Part shown: one piece after another, positions 1 through 7,350 of the stretch
How positions within the stretch are numbered: the first letter of the stretch is position 1
Layout: each line of letters begins with the position of its first letter
DNA from: Nitrospina sp.
GTDB lineage: Bacteria > Nitrospinota > Nitrospinia > Nitrospinales > VA-1
DNA: 8,840 nt
Assembly: GCA_018665625.1 (NCBI GenBank)
Contig: JABJCF010000297.1
Coordinates: 1 to 8,840 of the forward strand
Direction of reading: 5' to 3'
Position numbers and translations under genes: made by a program
The notes under the pieces: generated by a model
Seen by the model: only the letters and a program-made list of their open reading frames with translations
Told to the model about the DNA's origin: nothing
The model's database searches: none

Positions 1-1709
1 ATCTTGCTATAGCCAAACTTGCGGTGAAGGAAGAGCGCAAATTGAAATCGCCAGTTAAATTGCAGAATTTTTTTTGAAGATTTCTGATAACCGGCATTCT
101 CAGTTTGCAAACCATCCTGCATGTCTTCCACCTGTGCTAAAAGACGACGGACAATATAGGTTGATATATAACCTTCCTCAAATAGTTTCAAATACGCCGT
201 TTTCTCAAGTGCGCATAAATCAAAAAAGCCTACTCGAATCCAATCCTCTTCAGAGAGCTCTTTCGACTGAGACAGTAAAACATCTACCTTCTCTTCATCC
301 TTCCGGTAGTGCTTCAAGATTTCATCGTGCAATTCAGGTTTAATGTCGTAATCGCGAGCCTTGCTTCTCAGGGAATTTTGAATTTTAGTCAACGAATGTT
401 TCAGGGCTCTGCTTTTAATAATTTGATCAACAGGATCAAGCTGATCTAATCCGAACAGTTTCAGCACGGCTCCCATTGTTGTGGCGTTAAATAGAAGTGT
501 GAATAAAACAAAGCCTGTGACCAGAACTCCAATGAACCTTTGTATTTCTTCAGCGAATGATGCGTTTTCCATAACGGATAACGCCAGCGCCAAAGAAACG
601 GCACCTCTAAGTCCACCCCATAGCATGACCCCTTTATAAGCATTGTTGATTTTTGCAGCACCCGGTCTTCTTTCAAACAAGGGAAGCATGCCAAAAAGGA
701 TTAGTGCGCGTGCCACGAAGGCTGCCAGAACAAGTATGGCAAGCAAAAGCCCTTCAACCAGGCTGATATTTTCCATTATTTTGGGAACCACCATTCCCAC
801 CAGAACAAAGATGACGGAGTTCGCCCAGAAAGCAAAATGGTCCCAGGTCTCATGCAATTTCTTCCAGGTTTCGGGAGAAAGGGTGGCATGACCAAACGAA
901 CCCACAACCAGAGCCGCACCGACTACCGCCATGACCCCTGAAACATGGAGATAATGTTCTGCAAGAATGAAAGAAAAATAAGCCAGCGACAAGGTGAGCG
1001 TGATCTGAACGAGCGGATACTTTCCCATTCGCGACATTACGGTACAGAAACTGTAGCCCATTACCAATCCGACAAGAATTCCGAATAGGAACACTTTGAA
1101 AAAAGATTGCACTCCAGAAAAAATATTTAAATCGGAATCTCCTGTCAACATGGCAGTTAAAATTCCAAATAGAACGATTGCGGTCGCATCGTTAAAAAGG
1201 CTTTCGCCTTCCACCAGCACCGACAATCTTTTCGGAGCCTGCAACTCTTTAAAGATAGCCATGACTGCCACCGGATCGGTGGCCGACACAATGGCTCCCA
1301 ATAGCAGGCAAACAATCAGCGAAACACCTGATATCCAGTGCAGCGCATAACCCACCAGGAAAGCTGAAATTAGAAGTCCGATGATCGCAAGCAGAAGAAT
1401 AGGACCGATGTCATCCATCAGCCGATGCGAGTCGATTCCCAATGCGGCTTCAAAAACCAAAACAGGAAGAAAAATGAAAAGAACAGCGTCTGAAGAAATA
1501 CGGAACGAACTCAGGCTGGCCAGAAAATCGTGAAGGATACCCATATGCTGCAGGTCCATTCCCCATTCCGCGGAATAACCCAGGAAACAGCCTATTACTG
1601 CCAATAAGACGGTATATGGGATATTAAGACGATGGGAAGCGGGATACATCAGGGCAGCCAGCCCTAACAAACCACTTAAACCTAATACGGGTAACCAGAT
1701 AGGATCCAA
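1..1709 (-). CDS. CPA1/NhaP-type Na+/H+ antiporter (3' end beyond window)
   Basis: This is an inner-membrane monovalent cation/proton antiporter of the CPA1 (NhaP/NHE-like) family, which exchanges Na+ (or K+) for H+ in pH and salt homeostasis. The reverse strand reads open for 569 codons up to the window edge. About 12 hydrophobic segments cover residues 1-415. Family hallmarks are ATDPVAV (143-149), the ND ion-binding motif in GESLFNDATA (168-177, N173-D174), and GGLRGAVSLA (365-374). A hydrophilic tail of at least 150 residues (about 420-569) follows and is cut by the edge, so this is a long-tailed member rather than a minimal NhaP. I chose TTG at 1709 because AGGAG lies 5 nt upstream (1719-1715) and a sigma-70-like promoter sits just before it. 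No ATG fits near the first membrane segment. The gene is divergent from the DUF1538 gene. Family assignment is firm; ion preference is not readable from sequence. Confidence 0.93.
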   Translation of the reverse strand, partial: MDPIWLPVLGLSGLLGLAALMYPASHRLNIPYTVLLAVIGCFLGYSAEWGMDLQHMGILHDFLASLSSFRISSDAVLFIFLPVLVFEAALGIDSHRLMDDIGPILLLAIIGLLISAFLVGYALHWISGVSLIVCLLLGAIVSATDPVAVMAIFKELQAPKRLSVLVEGESLFNDATAIVLFGILTAMLTGDSDLNIFSGVQSFFKVFLFGILVGLVMGYSFCTVMSRMGKYPLVQITLTLSLAYFSFILAEHYLHVSGVMAVVGAALVVGSFGHATLSPETWKKLHETWDHFAFWANSVIFVLVGMVVPKIMENISLVEGLLLAILVLAAFVARALILFGMLPLFERRPGAAKINNAYKGVMLWGGLRGAVSLALALSVMENASFAEEIQRFIGVLVTGFVLFTLLFNATTMGAVLKLFGLDQLDPVDQIIKSRALKHSLTKIQNSLRSKARDYDIKPELHDEILKHYRKDEEKVDVLLSQSKELSEEDWIRVGFFDLCALEKTAYLKLFEEGYISTYIVRRLLAQVEDMQDGLQTENAGYQKSSKKILQFNWRFQFALFLHRKFGYSK

Positions 1710-1745
1710 GGGATCTCCTGTAGTGCAGGTTTACCTTATACTTTT

Positions 1746-1774
1746 AAGATAGTTTGGCAATATTCGTTCGTCAA
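1746..1774 (-). promoter_or_regulatory. Sigma-70-like promoter for the antiporter gene
   Basis: On the minus strand, TTGACG (1774-1769) is followed by a 17-nt spacer and TATCTT (1751-1746). These match 5 of 6 and 4 of 6 consensus bases with ideal spacing. Transcription would start near 1740, giving a leader of about 30 nt that contains the AGGAG ribosome site at 1719-1715 before the TTG start. This is inferred from consensus match only. Confidence 0.5.
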
Positions 1775-1811
1775 CCGTCTATATAAAATTAGCGCACGAA
1801 AAAAATTAAAA

Positions 1812-1868
1812 AATCAAATTTGAGGGAATATTTTGATTCTTGCTAATTTGAAAAATATCTCATAAATT
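1812..1868 (+). promoter_or_regulatory. AT-rich region with dyads and weak promoter for the DUF1538 operon
   Basis: This part of the divergent gap holds a perfect 10-bp palindrome, TCAAATTTGA (1814-1823). It also holds an inverted repeat, AATCAAA (1812-1818) with TTTGATT (1832-1838), whose arms are centred 20 bp apart, about two helical turns. Promoter-like hexamers are weak: TTGATT at 1833-1838 has no good partner, while TTGCTA (1840-1845) and TAAATT (1863-1868) are 17 nt apart but each match only 4 of 6. The dyad could be an operator over the -35 region. AT-rich DNA produces such patterns by chance, so confidence is low. Confidence 0.25.
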
Positions 1869-1900
1869 AGAAGAGTCTGATAAATTCACAGGTCTAGCGC

Positions 1901-3667
1901 ATGACCCAGGGAATACGGTTTGGAGATTTCGTAAGGGAAGTCAGCCTTAAACAGAACTATATTTCCTATAATGCTCTTACCCCGCCGGTAAAACTCGATG
2001 AAGCGGGTAACGAGATCCCTTACCAACCTGCAAAACTTCAACTACGCGGCATCGATATTTATCGCCTTCTAGGGCCCTATGTTGGAACCCGCCTGGTCAA
2101 TCAGATAAAAGCCGTCGTTCCATTGGCTGCATACCTTTTTCTTTTCCAGATCCTTATTCTTCGCCAGAGTGTTCTTGATCATTGGGTGATTTCTGCCGGA
2201 TTGATCGCCGTCATTTTGGGGCTGATGATTTTTATGGAAGGATTGAAATTAGGGTTGATGCCGTTCGGCGAGATTATAGGACACACGCTGCCTAAAAAAT
2301 CCAAGTTGGGCGTGGTGCTATTGATTGCTTTTTTATTGGGTATTGGTGTGACGTTTGCCGAACCGGCAATCGGAGCACTGCAAGCAGTCGGTTCCATTGT
2401 GGATGTGAACAAAGCCCCTTATCTTTATACTTTGTTGAACAACTGGACAGGCGCTCTGGTTCTGGTAGTAGGAATGGGCGTGGGATTGGCAGCTGTTCTC
2501 GGCACCTTACGTTTTCTAAACGGCTGGAGCCTTAAGCCAATGATCTTTATAACTTTGATTCCCACCCTTGCCTTGACTGTCTTTTGCATGTTTGATCCGG
2601 AATTGAACAAAATTCTGGGCCTTGCCTGGGATTGCGGGGCAGTGACTACAGGGCCGGTTACCGTACCCTTAGTGCTTTCGCTTGGAATTGGAATTGCCTC
2701 CGCCGCAGGAAAAGGCAACTCCTCCCTTTCTGGATTTGGAATTGTGACGCTTGCTTCTCTTTTTCCCATCATCGGCGTTATGGGTCTCGCAATCTATGTT
2801 GCCTCGACGGTCAGCCCCGAGGCCATCATCCAGGCCGCTCAGGTCGTGGTAACGCAATCGAGTGGAGGCTGGTTGCAGCAAACACCCTATGTGGAAATTA
2901 TTTCGGGGGTCCAATCCATCGTTCCTCTGGTGCTATTTTTATTTCTGGTTCTAAAGGTGCTATTAAAGGAAAAGATTCCTGAACCCGGAATTCTTTTTTA
3001 TGGGCTTTGTCTTTCTGTTCTAGGAATGATCATATTTAATATTGGGTTGAGCTATGGTCTGGCTAAATTGGGAAGCCAGTCAGGTAGTTTTGTGCCTGCA
3101 GCATTTGCGCCGATAGAAAATGTTGAAGGCTCTCCTTTGTACGTTTATGCCGTCGGAGTTTTTATTGCCGTATTCTTTGCCTGGATACTCGGTTTCGGAG
3201 CCACCCTGGCGGAGCCCGCATTAAATGCTTTAGGTCAAACCGTGGAAAACCTTACTAACGGAGCGTTTAAAAAAAGCATGCTCATGTATGCCGTTTCCAT
3301 CGGTGTTGGATTCGGAATCAGCCTCGGAGTCCTGAAAATAATTTTCGAAATACCCATTGCCTATCTTCTTTTACCCGGTTACACATTAGGGGTCGTGCTT
3401 ACCGCTTTTTCCACAGAGGAGTTTGTGAACGTGGCGTGGGATAGCGCAGGTGTGACCACCGGACCGGTGACCGTTCCGCTTGTGCTGGCTATGGGTTTGG
3501 GTTTTGGCAACGCCGTCAGTGCCATCGAAGGTTTCGGCATTTTATCTATGGCATCCATCTGCCCCATCCTGTCTGTTTTGATTACTGGTATTTGGGTTCA
3601 ATTTAAAAAACGACAAGCGGACATACACCGTATAGAAATTTTAAAAGGCCAGGAGGGAGTCGCATGA
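1901..3667 (+). CDS. DUF1538-family membrane protein with two internal repeats, putative transporter
   Basis: This 588-residue polytopic inner-membrane protein is recognised as DUF1538 by its repeated signature. After a hydrophilic N-terminus (about 1-68), two homologous halves follow. Half 1 carries VTFAEPAIGAL (150-160) and WDCGAVTTGPVTVPLVL (243-259). Half 2 carries ATLAEPALNAL (434-444) and WDSAGVTTGPVTVPLVL (513-529). The conserved acidic residues (E154/E438 and D244/D514) and the Gly/Thr/Pro-rich stretch, all within or beside hydrophobic segments, suggest ion or substrate binding, as in transporters built from duplicated repeats. The biochemical function is unknown to me. ATG 1901 has only a weak ribosome site (ACAGG, 8 nt upstream). 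The stop overlaps the start of the next PII-like gene by 4 bp (ATGA), so the two are probably translationally coupled. A PII-regulated transporter is an inference from this context. Confidence 0.88.
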   Translation: MTQGIRFGDFVREVSLKQNYISYNALTPPVKLDEAGNEIPYQPAKLQLRGIDIYRLLGPYVGTRLVNQIKAVVPLAAYLFLFQILILRQSVLDHWVISAGLIAVILGLMIFMEGLKLGLMPFGEIIGHTLPKKSKLGVVLLIAFLLGIGVTFAEPAIGALQAVGSIVDVNKAPYLYTLLNNWTGALVLVVGMGVGLAAVLGTLRFLNGWSLKPMIFITLIPTLALTVFCMFDPELNKILGLAWDCGAVTTGPVTVPLVLSLGIGIASAAGKGNSSLSGFGIVTLASLFPIIGVMGLAIYVASTVSPEAIIQAAQVVVTQSSGGWLQQTPYVEIISGVQSIVPLVLFLFLVLKVLLKEKIPEPGILFYGLCLSVLGMIIFNIGLSYGLAKLGSQSGSFVPAAFAPIENVEGSPLYVYAVGVFIAVFFAWILGFGATLAEPALNALGQTVENLTNGAFKKSMLMYAVSIGVGFGISLGVLKIIFEIPIAYLLLPGYTLGVVLTAFSTEEFVNVAWDSAGVTTGPVTVPLVLAMGLGFGNAVSAIEGFGILSMASICPILSVLITGIWVQFKKRQADIHRIEILKGQEGVA

Positions 3668-4022
3668 TTCAAAGAGAAATTACGGTCTTAACAGATATTG
3701 TGTTGATTACCTGTATCGTACAACGAGGAGTGGCAGATGACATCATCCAAGCCGCACGCGAGGCCGGCGCACAGAGGGAGCCACCGTTTATTTTGCTCGC
3801 GGCATGGGCATAAGAGAACGCCTTGGGATTTTGGGGGTTTCAGTTGAAGTAGAAAAAGAAGTCATTGAAATTGTGGTGTCCAAAGAACAGGTAGAAAGAG
3901 TTTTCGAGAGAATGTATCTTGCCGGAAATCTGGATACTCCCGGCATGGGAATCATGTACATCACGCCTCTCGATAAAGCAGCTACTTTCATTCCCCCTGA
4001 AGTTTTGAAAAAATTCTCATAA
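3664..4022 (+). pseudogene. PII-like signalling protein, interrupted by a 2-base frameshift
   Basis: This is a PII-like (GlnB/GlnK superfamily) regulator split between two frames. ATG 3664 overlaps the DUF1538 stop and has a GGAGG-type ribosome site around 3653-3659. That frame reads for 49 codons and stops at TAA 3811-3813. From codon 37 onward the homologous sequence continues in another frame, beginning GATVYFARGMGIRERLG and ending at TAA 4020-4022. Removing one AG from the AGAG at 3773-3776 restores a 118-residue protein reading GAQGATVYFARG across the junction, the normal length for PII. The C-terminal PGMGIMYITPLDKA stretch (codons at about 3937-3980) fits the PII C-loop region. No canonical -1 slippery heptamer is visible, so this is a real mutation or a sequencing error. 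An internal start at ATG 3804 would lack the first third of the fold. Confidence 0.8.
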
Positions 4023-4034
4023 CGGCAATAACTC

Positions 4035-4376
4035 ATGGAAAATAAAACGATCAAAAAAGAAAAACGCATTACTTGTTTTTTGCCCAAAGGAGAAGGAATA
4101 AAAATTGTTGAAATGCTTCATGTAGAAAAAAATATAGACACAACCAATGTTCATTCAGGAAGAGGGTTGAGAACGGTTGCTAGCGTTAAAGATTATGGCG
4201 CCTGGTCGGAGCAGGATATCTTAACGGTAATCATAGATGCAGACCGCGCCAAAGAAATCTTTGAGTATATTTTTTTCCAAGGAGAGCTCAATAAACCGGG
4301 CGGGGGGTTTATTTTCCAGGCAGACGTACAACGATCCACATCCTTTTGCCTACCAGAGATTGAGGCAAGTGAATAA
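4035..4376 (+). CDS. Second, divergent PII-like protein
   Basis: This cytoplasmic protein of 113 residues has the size and layout of a PII subunit: an N-terminal strand (RITCFLPKGEG), a helix, a glycine-containing loop (VHSGRGLRTV, about 39-48), the strand DILTVIID, a helix (AKEIFEYIFFQ), and a GGGFIFQADVQR segment (about 90-101). That last segment corresponds to PGMGIMYITPLDKA in the preceding gene. It lacks the YRGAEY-type T-loop with the uridylylated tyrosine of GlnB/GlnK, so it is a PII-like rather than a classical nitrogen PII protein. It lies 12 nt after the preceding gene and has no strong ribosome site, which suggests coupled translation. The pair could form homo- or heterotrimers acting on the DUF1538 protein. 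PII-like fold is likely; the ligand is unknown. Confidence 0.72.
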   Translation: MENKTIKKEKRITCFLPKGEGIKIVEMLHVEKNIDTTNVHSGRGLRTVASVKDYGAWSEQDILTVIIDADRAKEIFEYIFFQGELNKPGGGFIFQADVQRSTSFCLPEIEASE

Positions 4377-4401
4377 ATGCCCTCCTTACCAAAATATTTC
4401 C

Positions 4402-5556
4402 TTAAAATTTAAATATTAAATCCGACTGAAATTTTTGCTGCTCGTCAATAGCGCCTCTTTCCTGCTGAGTATTGTAATAGGTAAGAGTCAGCTTAATCCC
4501 TTTTCGCAGCCCCATAGACCCAGACACTTTTACACCGCGACCATTGTTCCTCCCACCCTGGAAATCAGAATCTGCCAATGCATCCAACACGGCTTCCGTT
4601 TGCACCACCCGGTATAACAATTTGATATCCCAATCTGCAAACTTCTGCCCAGACTTGCCATAGGCGAACCCTGCATGCCAGGCGGCATCCAAATCAGGCT
4701 GACCCGGCGCCAAAGCACCTGTATTTTTCGCATATTCAGCAAAAAACTTGAGCGGCTTGCCATAGGCCGAACCAGACCACATGCCCATTAGATCTACCAC
4801 TTTTACTTCGGAAAGCGTGTTGTTCGACGCAGTTCCTCCGGTGGGAGCAGTAACCGGATCTTCATGATCTGCATAATCGTAGTAAGCCAGAGCCACACTG
4901 AATTTACCAAGACCCGTTTGTTGCTCAAGAATTCCCTGATATGCAAAAAGTTTAATATCATCTCCCGGATTGATTTCATCAATGATGAACTGGCCTAGAA
5001 TTAATTTCAAGTTTGTGTTTCCCATTTTATGAGAAAACTGCTCAGCGATTCCTTCCACATTGACATCCCCATCCCAGATCAATTGCGACTTCCTAAATGG
5101 AACCGGGAATTTGCCTGCCTGTAAAACGAAAGGTTTCGGCGTCCATTTGAAAAAAGCACGGTCAAGGTTGAAAGATTTATTCCCAAAACCACTATCAAGA
5201 GTCGCGTTCGACGAAGTCGCGCTACCAAGAGTTCCGGTTACAATGCGGAATCCAATATCCAAATCTTCGTACAGATGAACGGTGGACCCCAAGCGGAAAC
5301 GAAGACGCAATTGGTTTCGATCCAAAGTATTGGCCACAGCCTGATCTCTTTGGTCATGCTGATAGCGCAAGCGGAAATCGCCCTTCCAGGAAAATCTTTC
5401 AAAGGCGTCTAAAATTGCGAATTTTGATTTATATTTATCTTCGAAAACCCGCATTGCCCGTTCGTAATCTTTTTCATTTGCAAAAGCTGTAGCGCCAGAA
5501 ATCATCCAAAAAAGGATCACGAAAATAAAAAAAGGTTTGGTGAAAGGTTTGAGCAT
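4402..5556 (-). CDS. Putative outer-membrane porin, last gene of the mod operon
   Basis: This precursor has 384 residues. Residues 1-26 form a typical signal peptide (basic MLKPFTK, hydrophobic core, cleavage expected at AFA|N). A short charged segment (27-55) follows, then alternating amphipathic strands beginning WKGDFRLRYQ and DRNQLRLRFRLG (57-90). The chain ends in phenylalanine (LIFKF), as expected for a BAM-assembled beta-barrel. The strand pattern fits the 'putative porin' group (Porin_5-like). I chose ATG 5556 because AGGAG (5567-5563) lies 6 nt upstream and the signal peptide starts there; the longer in-frame start at 5625 would overlap modC and bury the signal. The gap to modC is only 19 nt, so it is probably co-transcribed with the molybdate transporter and may pass oxyanions. 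Substrate is inferred from context only. Confidence 0.85.
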   Translation of the reverse strand: MLKPFTKPFFIFVILFWMISGATAFANEKDYERAMRVFEDKYKSKFAILDAFERFSWKGDFRLRYQHDQRDQAVANTLDRNQLRLRFRLGSTVHLYEDLDIGFRIVTGTLGSATSSNATLDSGFGNKSFNLDRAFFKWTPKPFVLQAGKFPVPFRKSQLIWDGDVNVEGIAEQFSHKMGNTNLKLILGQFIIDEINPGDDIKLFAYQGILEQQTGLGKFSVALAYYDYADHEDPVTAPTGGTASNNTLSEVKVVDLMGMWSGSAYGKPLKFFAEYAKNTGALAPGQPDLDAAWHAGFAYGKSGQKFADWDIKLLYRVVQTEAVLDALADSDFQGGRNNGRGVKVSGSMGLRKGIKLTLTYYNTQQERGAIDEQQKFQSDLIFKF

Positions 5557-5575
5557 CAATAACTCCTGAGCAGAT

Positions 5576-6661
5576 CTAAATATTTTCACTATCGTGAACC
5601 ATTCGTATGGCCTTGATAAAAGCAAAAATCGATTGGCCGGGTTGCAGATTTAAATTAGATAAAGACTTTCGAGTGATCGTGGCAAGAAGCGGGCGGCCTG
5701 CATCCAGTTCTATATCTACAGAATATCCCACGTTTTTTCCAATCTTTTTTACTTTTGTTTTTAAAATATTTAAGACGCTCGTCAATCCTTCTGGGGGTTG
5801 GGTGGCTAAACTTACGTCTTTGGAATGGATGTGTACTCGAAGTTCCTGTCCGGGATTGATATTCTGAATGGGCACACTCAACTCCTGCCCCATAAAATCC
5901 AGCCGAGTAATTCCAAACTCAGTATCGTGCTCTAAAACGGTGGTGTCAAGCACCGCACCGGAATGCTGGTCGCCAATAGCATCACGCAAATGGATGTCGG
6001 AAAAAACTTTTTCTACCGGACCGCAATCCACTACTTTTCCGTTTTTTAAAATTACCATGGTATCGACAAGTTGCAATACCTCGCTCATTGAATGGGTGAC
6101 ATAAATAATGGGAATTGAAAGTTCTTTTTCTATTTTTCGAATGAATGGAATGATTTCGGTCTTTCTTTGAGTATCTAAAGCGGCGAGAGGTTCATCCATT
6201 AAAAGAATCTGCGGGCTGGTAAGCAAAGCCCGACCCAATGCGACTCGTTGTTTTTCTCCGCCTGATAATTTTTCGATGCCGCGCTGCAAAAGATTTTCCA
6301 ACGCCAGCACACGCACCACTTCTTCAAGATGAAGTTTCCGTAAACCCAAAGGCGTACGCTTATATCCATATAAAAGATTTTCACGAACATTTAAATGAGG
6401 AAAAAGACGGGCCTCCTGAAATACCATACCGATCGCCCGTTTGTTAACCGGGATGAAAACATTCTCATCCTGCCAAACCTTTCCGGCAATTTCCATACGT
6501 CCCGATTTTTCCAATCCCGCAAGACAACGCAGCAAGGTGGTTTTTCCTGAACCCGATGGGCCAAACACAACCGTGATTCCCGATGCAGGAAGTTTCAAAT
6601 CTACATCGAGATTAAAACCCGGGTAGTCGACCTTAAAAGCTGCTTTTAAAAATTCAGTCAT
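5576..6661 (-). CDS. modC: Molybdate ABC transporter ATP-binding protein ModC
   Basis: This is the cytoplasmic ATPase that powers molybdate import through ModB. The 361 residues hold Walker A GPSGSGKTT (34-42), a Q-loop glutamine at 82, the ABC signature LSGGEKQRV (132-140), Walker B ILLMDEP (152-158), a D-loop ALD and the switch histidine H190. After the nucleotide-binding domain comes a linker and a C-terminal TOBE/Mop-like domain (about 296-354, VLNILKTKVKKIGKN onward), the regulatory molybdate-binding module typical of ModC. Length is close to E. coli ModC. The start overlaps the modB stop by 4 bp (ATGA), which supports coupling. Other oxyanion ATPases (tungstate, sulfate) are related, but the neighbouring modA and modB and the Mop domain favour molybdate or tungstate. 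Confidence 0.96.
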   Translation of the reverse strand: MTEFLKAAFKVDYPGFNLDVDLKLPASGITVVFGPSGSGKTTLLRCLAGLEKSGRMEIAGKVWQDENVFIPVNKRAIGMVFQEARLFPHLNVRENLLYGYKRTPLGLRKLHLEEVVRVLALENLLQRGIEKLSGGEKQRVALGRALLTSPQILLMDEPLAALDTQRKTEIIPFIRKIEKELSIPIIYVTHSMSEVLQLVDTMVILKNGKVVDCGPVEKVFSDIHLRDAIGDQHSGAVLDTTVLEHDTEFGITRLDFMGQELSVPIQNINPGQELRVHIHSKDVSLATQPPEGLTSVLNILKTKVKKIGKNVGYSVDIELDAGRPLLATITRKSLSNLNLQPGQSIFAFIKAIRMVHDSENI

Positions 6662-7341
6662 GAAACATGTACCGGCAATTTTTTATTAATGGAATAAACC
6701 ATGACCAAAACCAGAAAAGAAAACAATAACAGGCTTGCCGAAAGTATATGTGCCTGCGTGTATTCTAAAACTTCGACACGATCATAAATTTCTATGGATA
6801 TAACTTTCGTTTTTCCCGGGATATTTCCTCCAACCATCAAAACCACGCCGAACTCTCCCAAAGTATGGGCAAAACCTAAAACCGTTGCGGTAAGGTAACC
6901 CCGTCGAGACAGGGGGAGAATTACCGAAAAAAAGGCATCCCACCTCGATGCCCCCAAAGAAGCGGCGGTCTCCAAAGGAACATTGCCAAGCGATTCAAAA
7001 TTACTTTGTAAAGGTTGCACTACAAACGGAAGCGAATAAAGAGTTGAGGCAAAAACCAAACCTGCAAAAGTAAACGACAGGGGAGCACCTGTTAAAGCTT
7101 GAACAGGCCCTCCAATCCACCCATTCGGACCCAGCATGATCAGCAAGTAAAATCCTAATACGGTGGGTGGCAATACTAAAGGCAGGGCAACAACAGCTTC
7201 TATCCCAACACGCATTTTTGATTGGGTATGCGCCAACCACCAGGCCATGGGAGTTCCTATTACTAATAGAATCACCACCGTAACTCCTGCCAGTTGTAAG
7301 GTAAGCCAGACAGGACCAAAATCGAGCGAGTTTAATTCCAT
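6658..7341 (-). CDS. modB: Molybdate ABC transporter permease ModB
   Basis: This is the inner-membrane channel subunit of the molybdate importer. It has 227 residues and about five to six hydrophobic segments. The cytoplasmic coupling loop (EAA motif), ETAASLGASRWDAFFSVILP (124-143), docks ModC. LPLVLPPTVLGFYLL (53-67) and the LGEFGVVLMVGGNIPGKT region (161-178) are characteristic of ModB. Length matches the E. coli protein. ATG 7341 follows the modA stop by 9 nt and has no strong ribosome site (the upstream bases are A-rich), so translation may depend on modA. The gene sits between modA and modC in the standard order. Tungstate permeases are close relatives and cannot be excluded. Confidence 0.95.
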   Translation of the reverse strand: MELNSLDFGPVWLTLQLAGVTVVILLVIGTPMAWWLAHTQSKMRVGIEAVVALPLVLPPTVLGFYLLIMLGPNGWIGGPVQALTGAPLSFTFAGLVFASTLYSLPFVVQPLQSNFESLGNVPLETAASLGASRWDAFFSVILPLSRRGYLTATVLGFAHTLGEFGVVLMVGGNIPGKTKVISIEIYDRVEVLEYTQAHILSASLLLFSFLVLVMVYSINKKLPVHVS

Positions 7342-7350
7342 TTTTTTGTT

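Noticed and set aside
74..1350. Several plus-strand open frames of 82-89 codons
   Set aside because: They lie opposite a continuous antiporter reading frame with all family motifs and have no ribosome sites or recognisable products.
1741..1800. Sigma-54 (-24/-12) promoter in the antiporter/DUF1538 gap, suggested by a TTGGCA-like string and the PII context
   Set aside because: No TGGCAC-N5-TTGC arrangement is present on either strand.
2425..2772. Antisense open frame of 115 codons inside the DUF1538 gene
   Set aside because: Its protein is Pro/Thr/Arg-rich without recognisable motifs and is explained by the codon pattern of the opposite-strand membrane protein.
3804..4022. A stand-alone 72-residue gene starting at ATG 3804
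   Set aside because: It begins inside the conserved PII-like ARGMGIRERLG segment and lacks the first strand and helix; the missing part is present upstream in another frame, so it is the 3' piece of a frameshifted gene.
4393..4417. AATATTT/AAATATT inverted repeat in the convergent gap as a bidirectional terminator
   Set aside because: The stem is 7 bp of A-T pairs only, with an 11-nt loop and no proper T-tract; too weak to call an intrinsic terminator.
5557..5625. Longer in-frame start for the porin at 5625
   Set aside because: It would overlap modC by 50 bases and place 23 extra residues before an ordinary signal peptide; ATG 5556 has AGGAG at 6-nt spacing.
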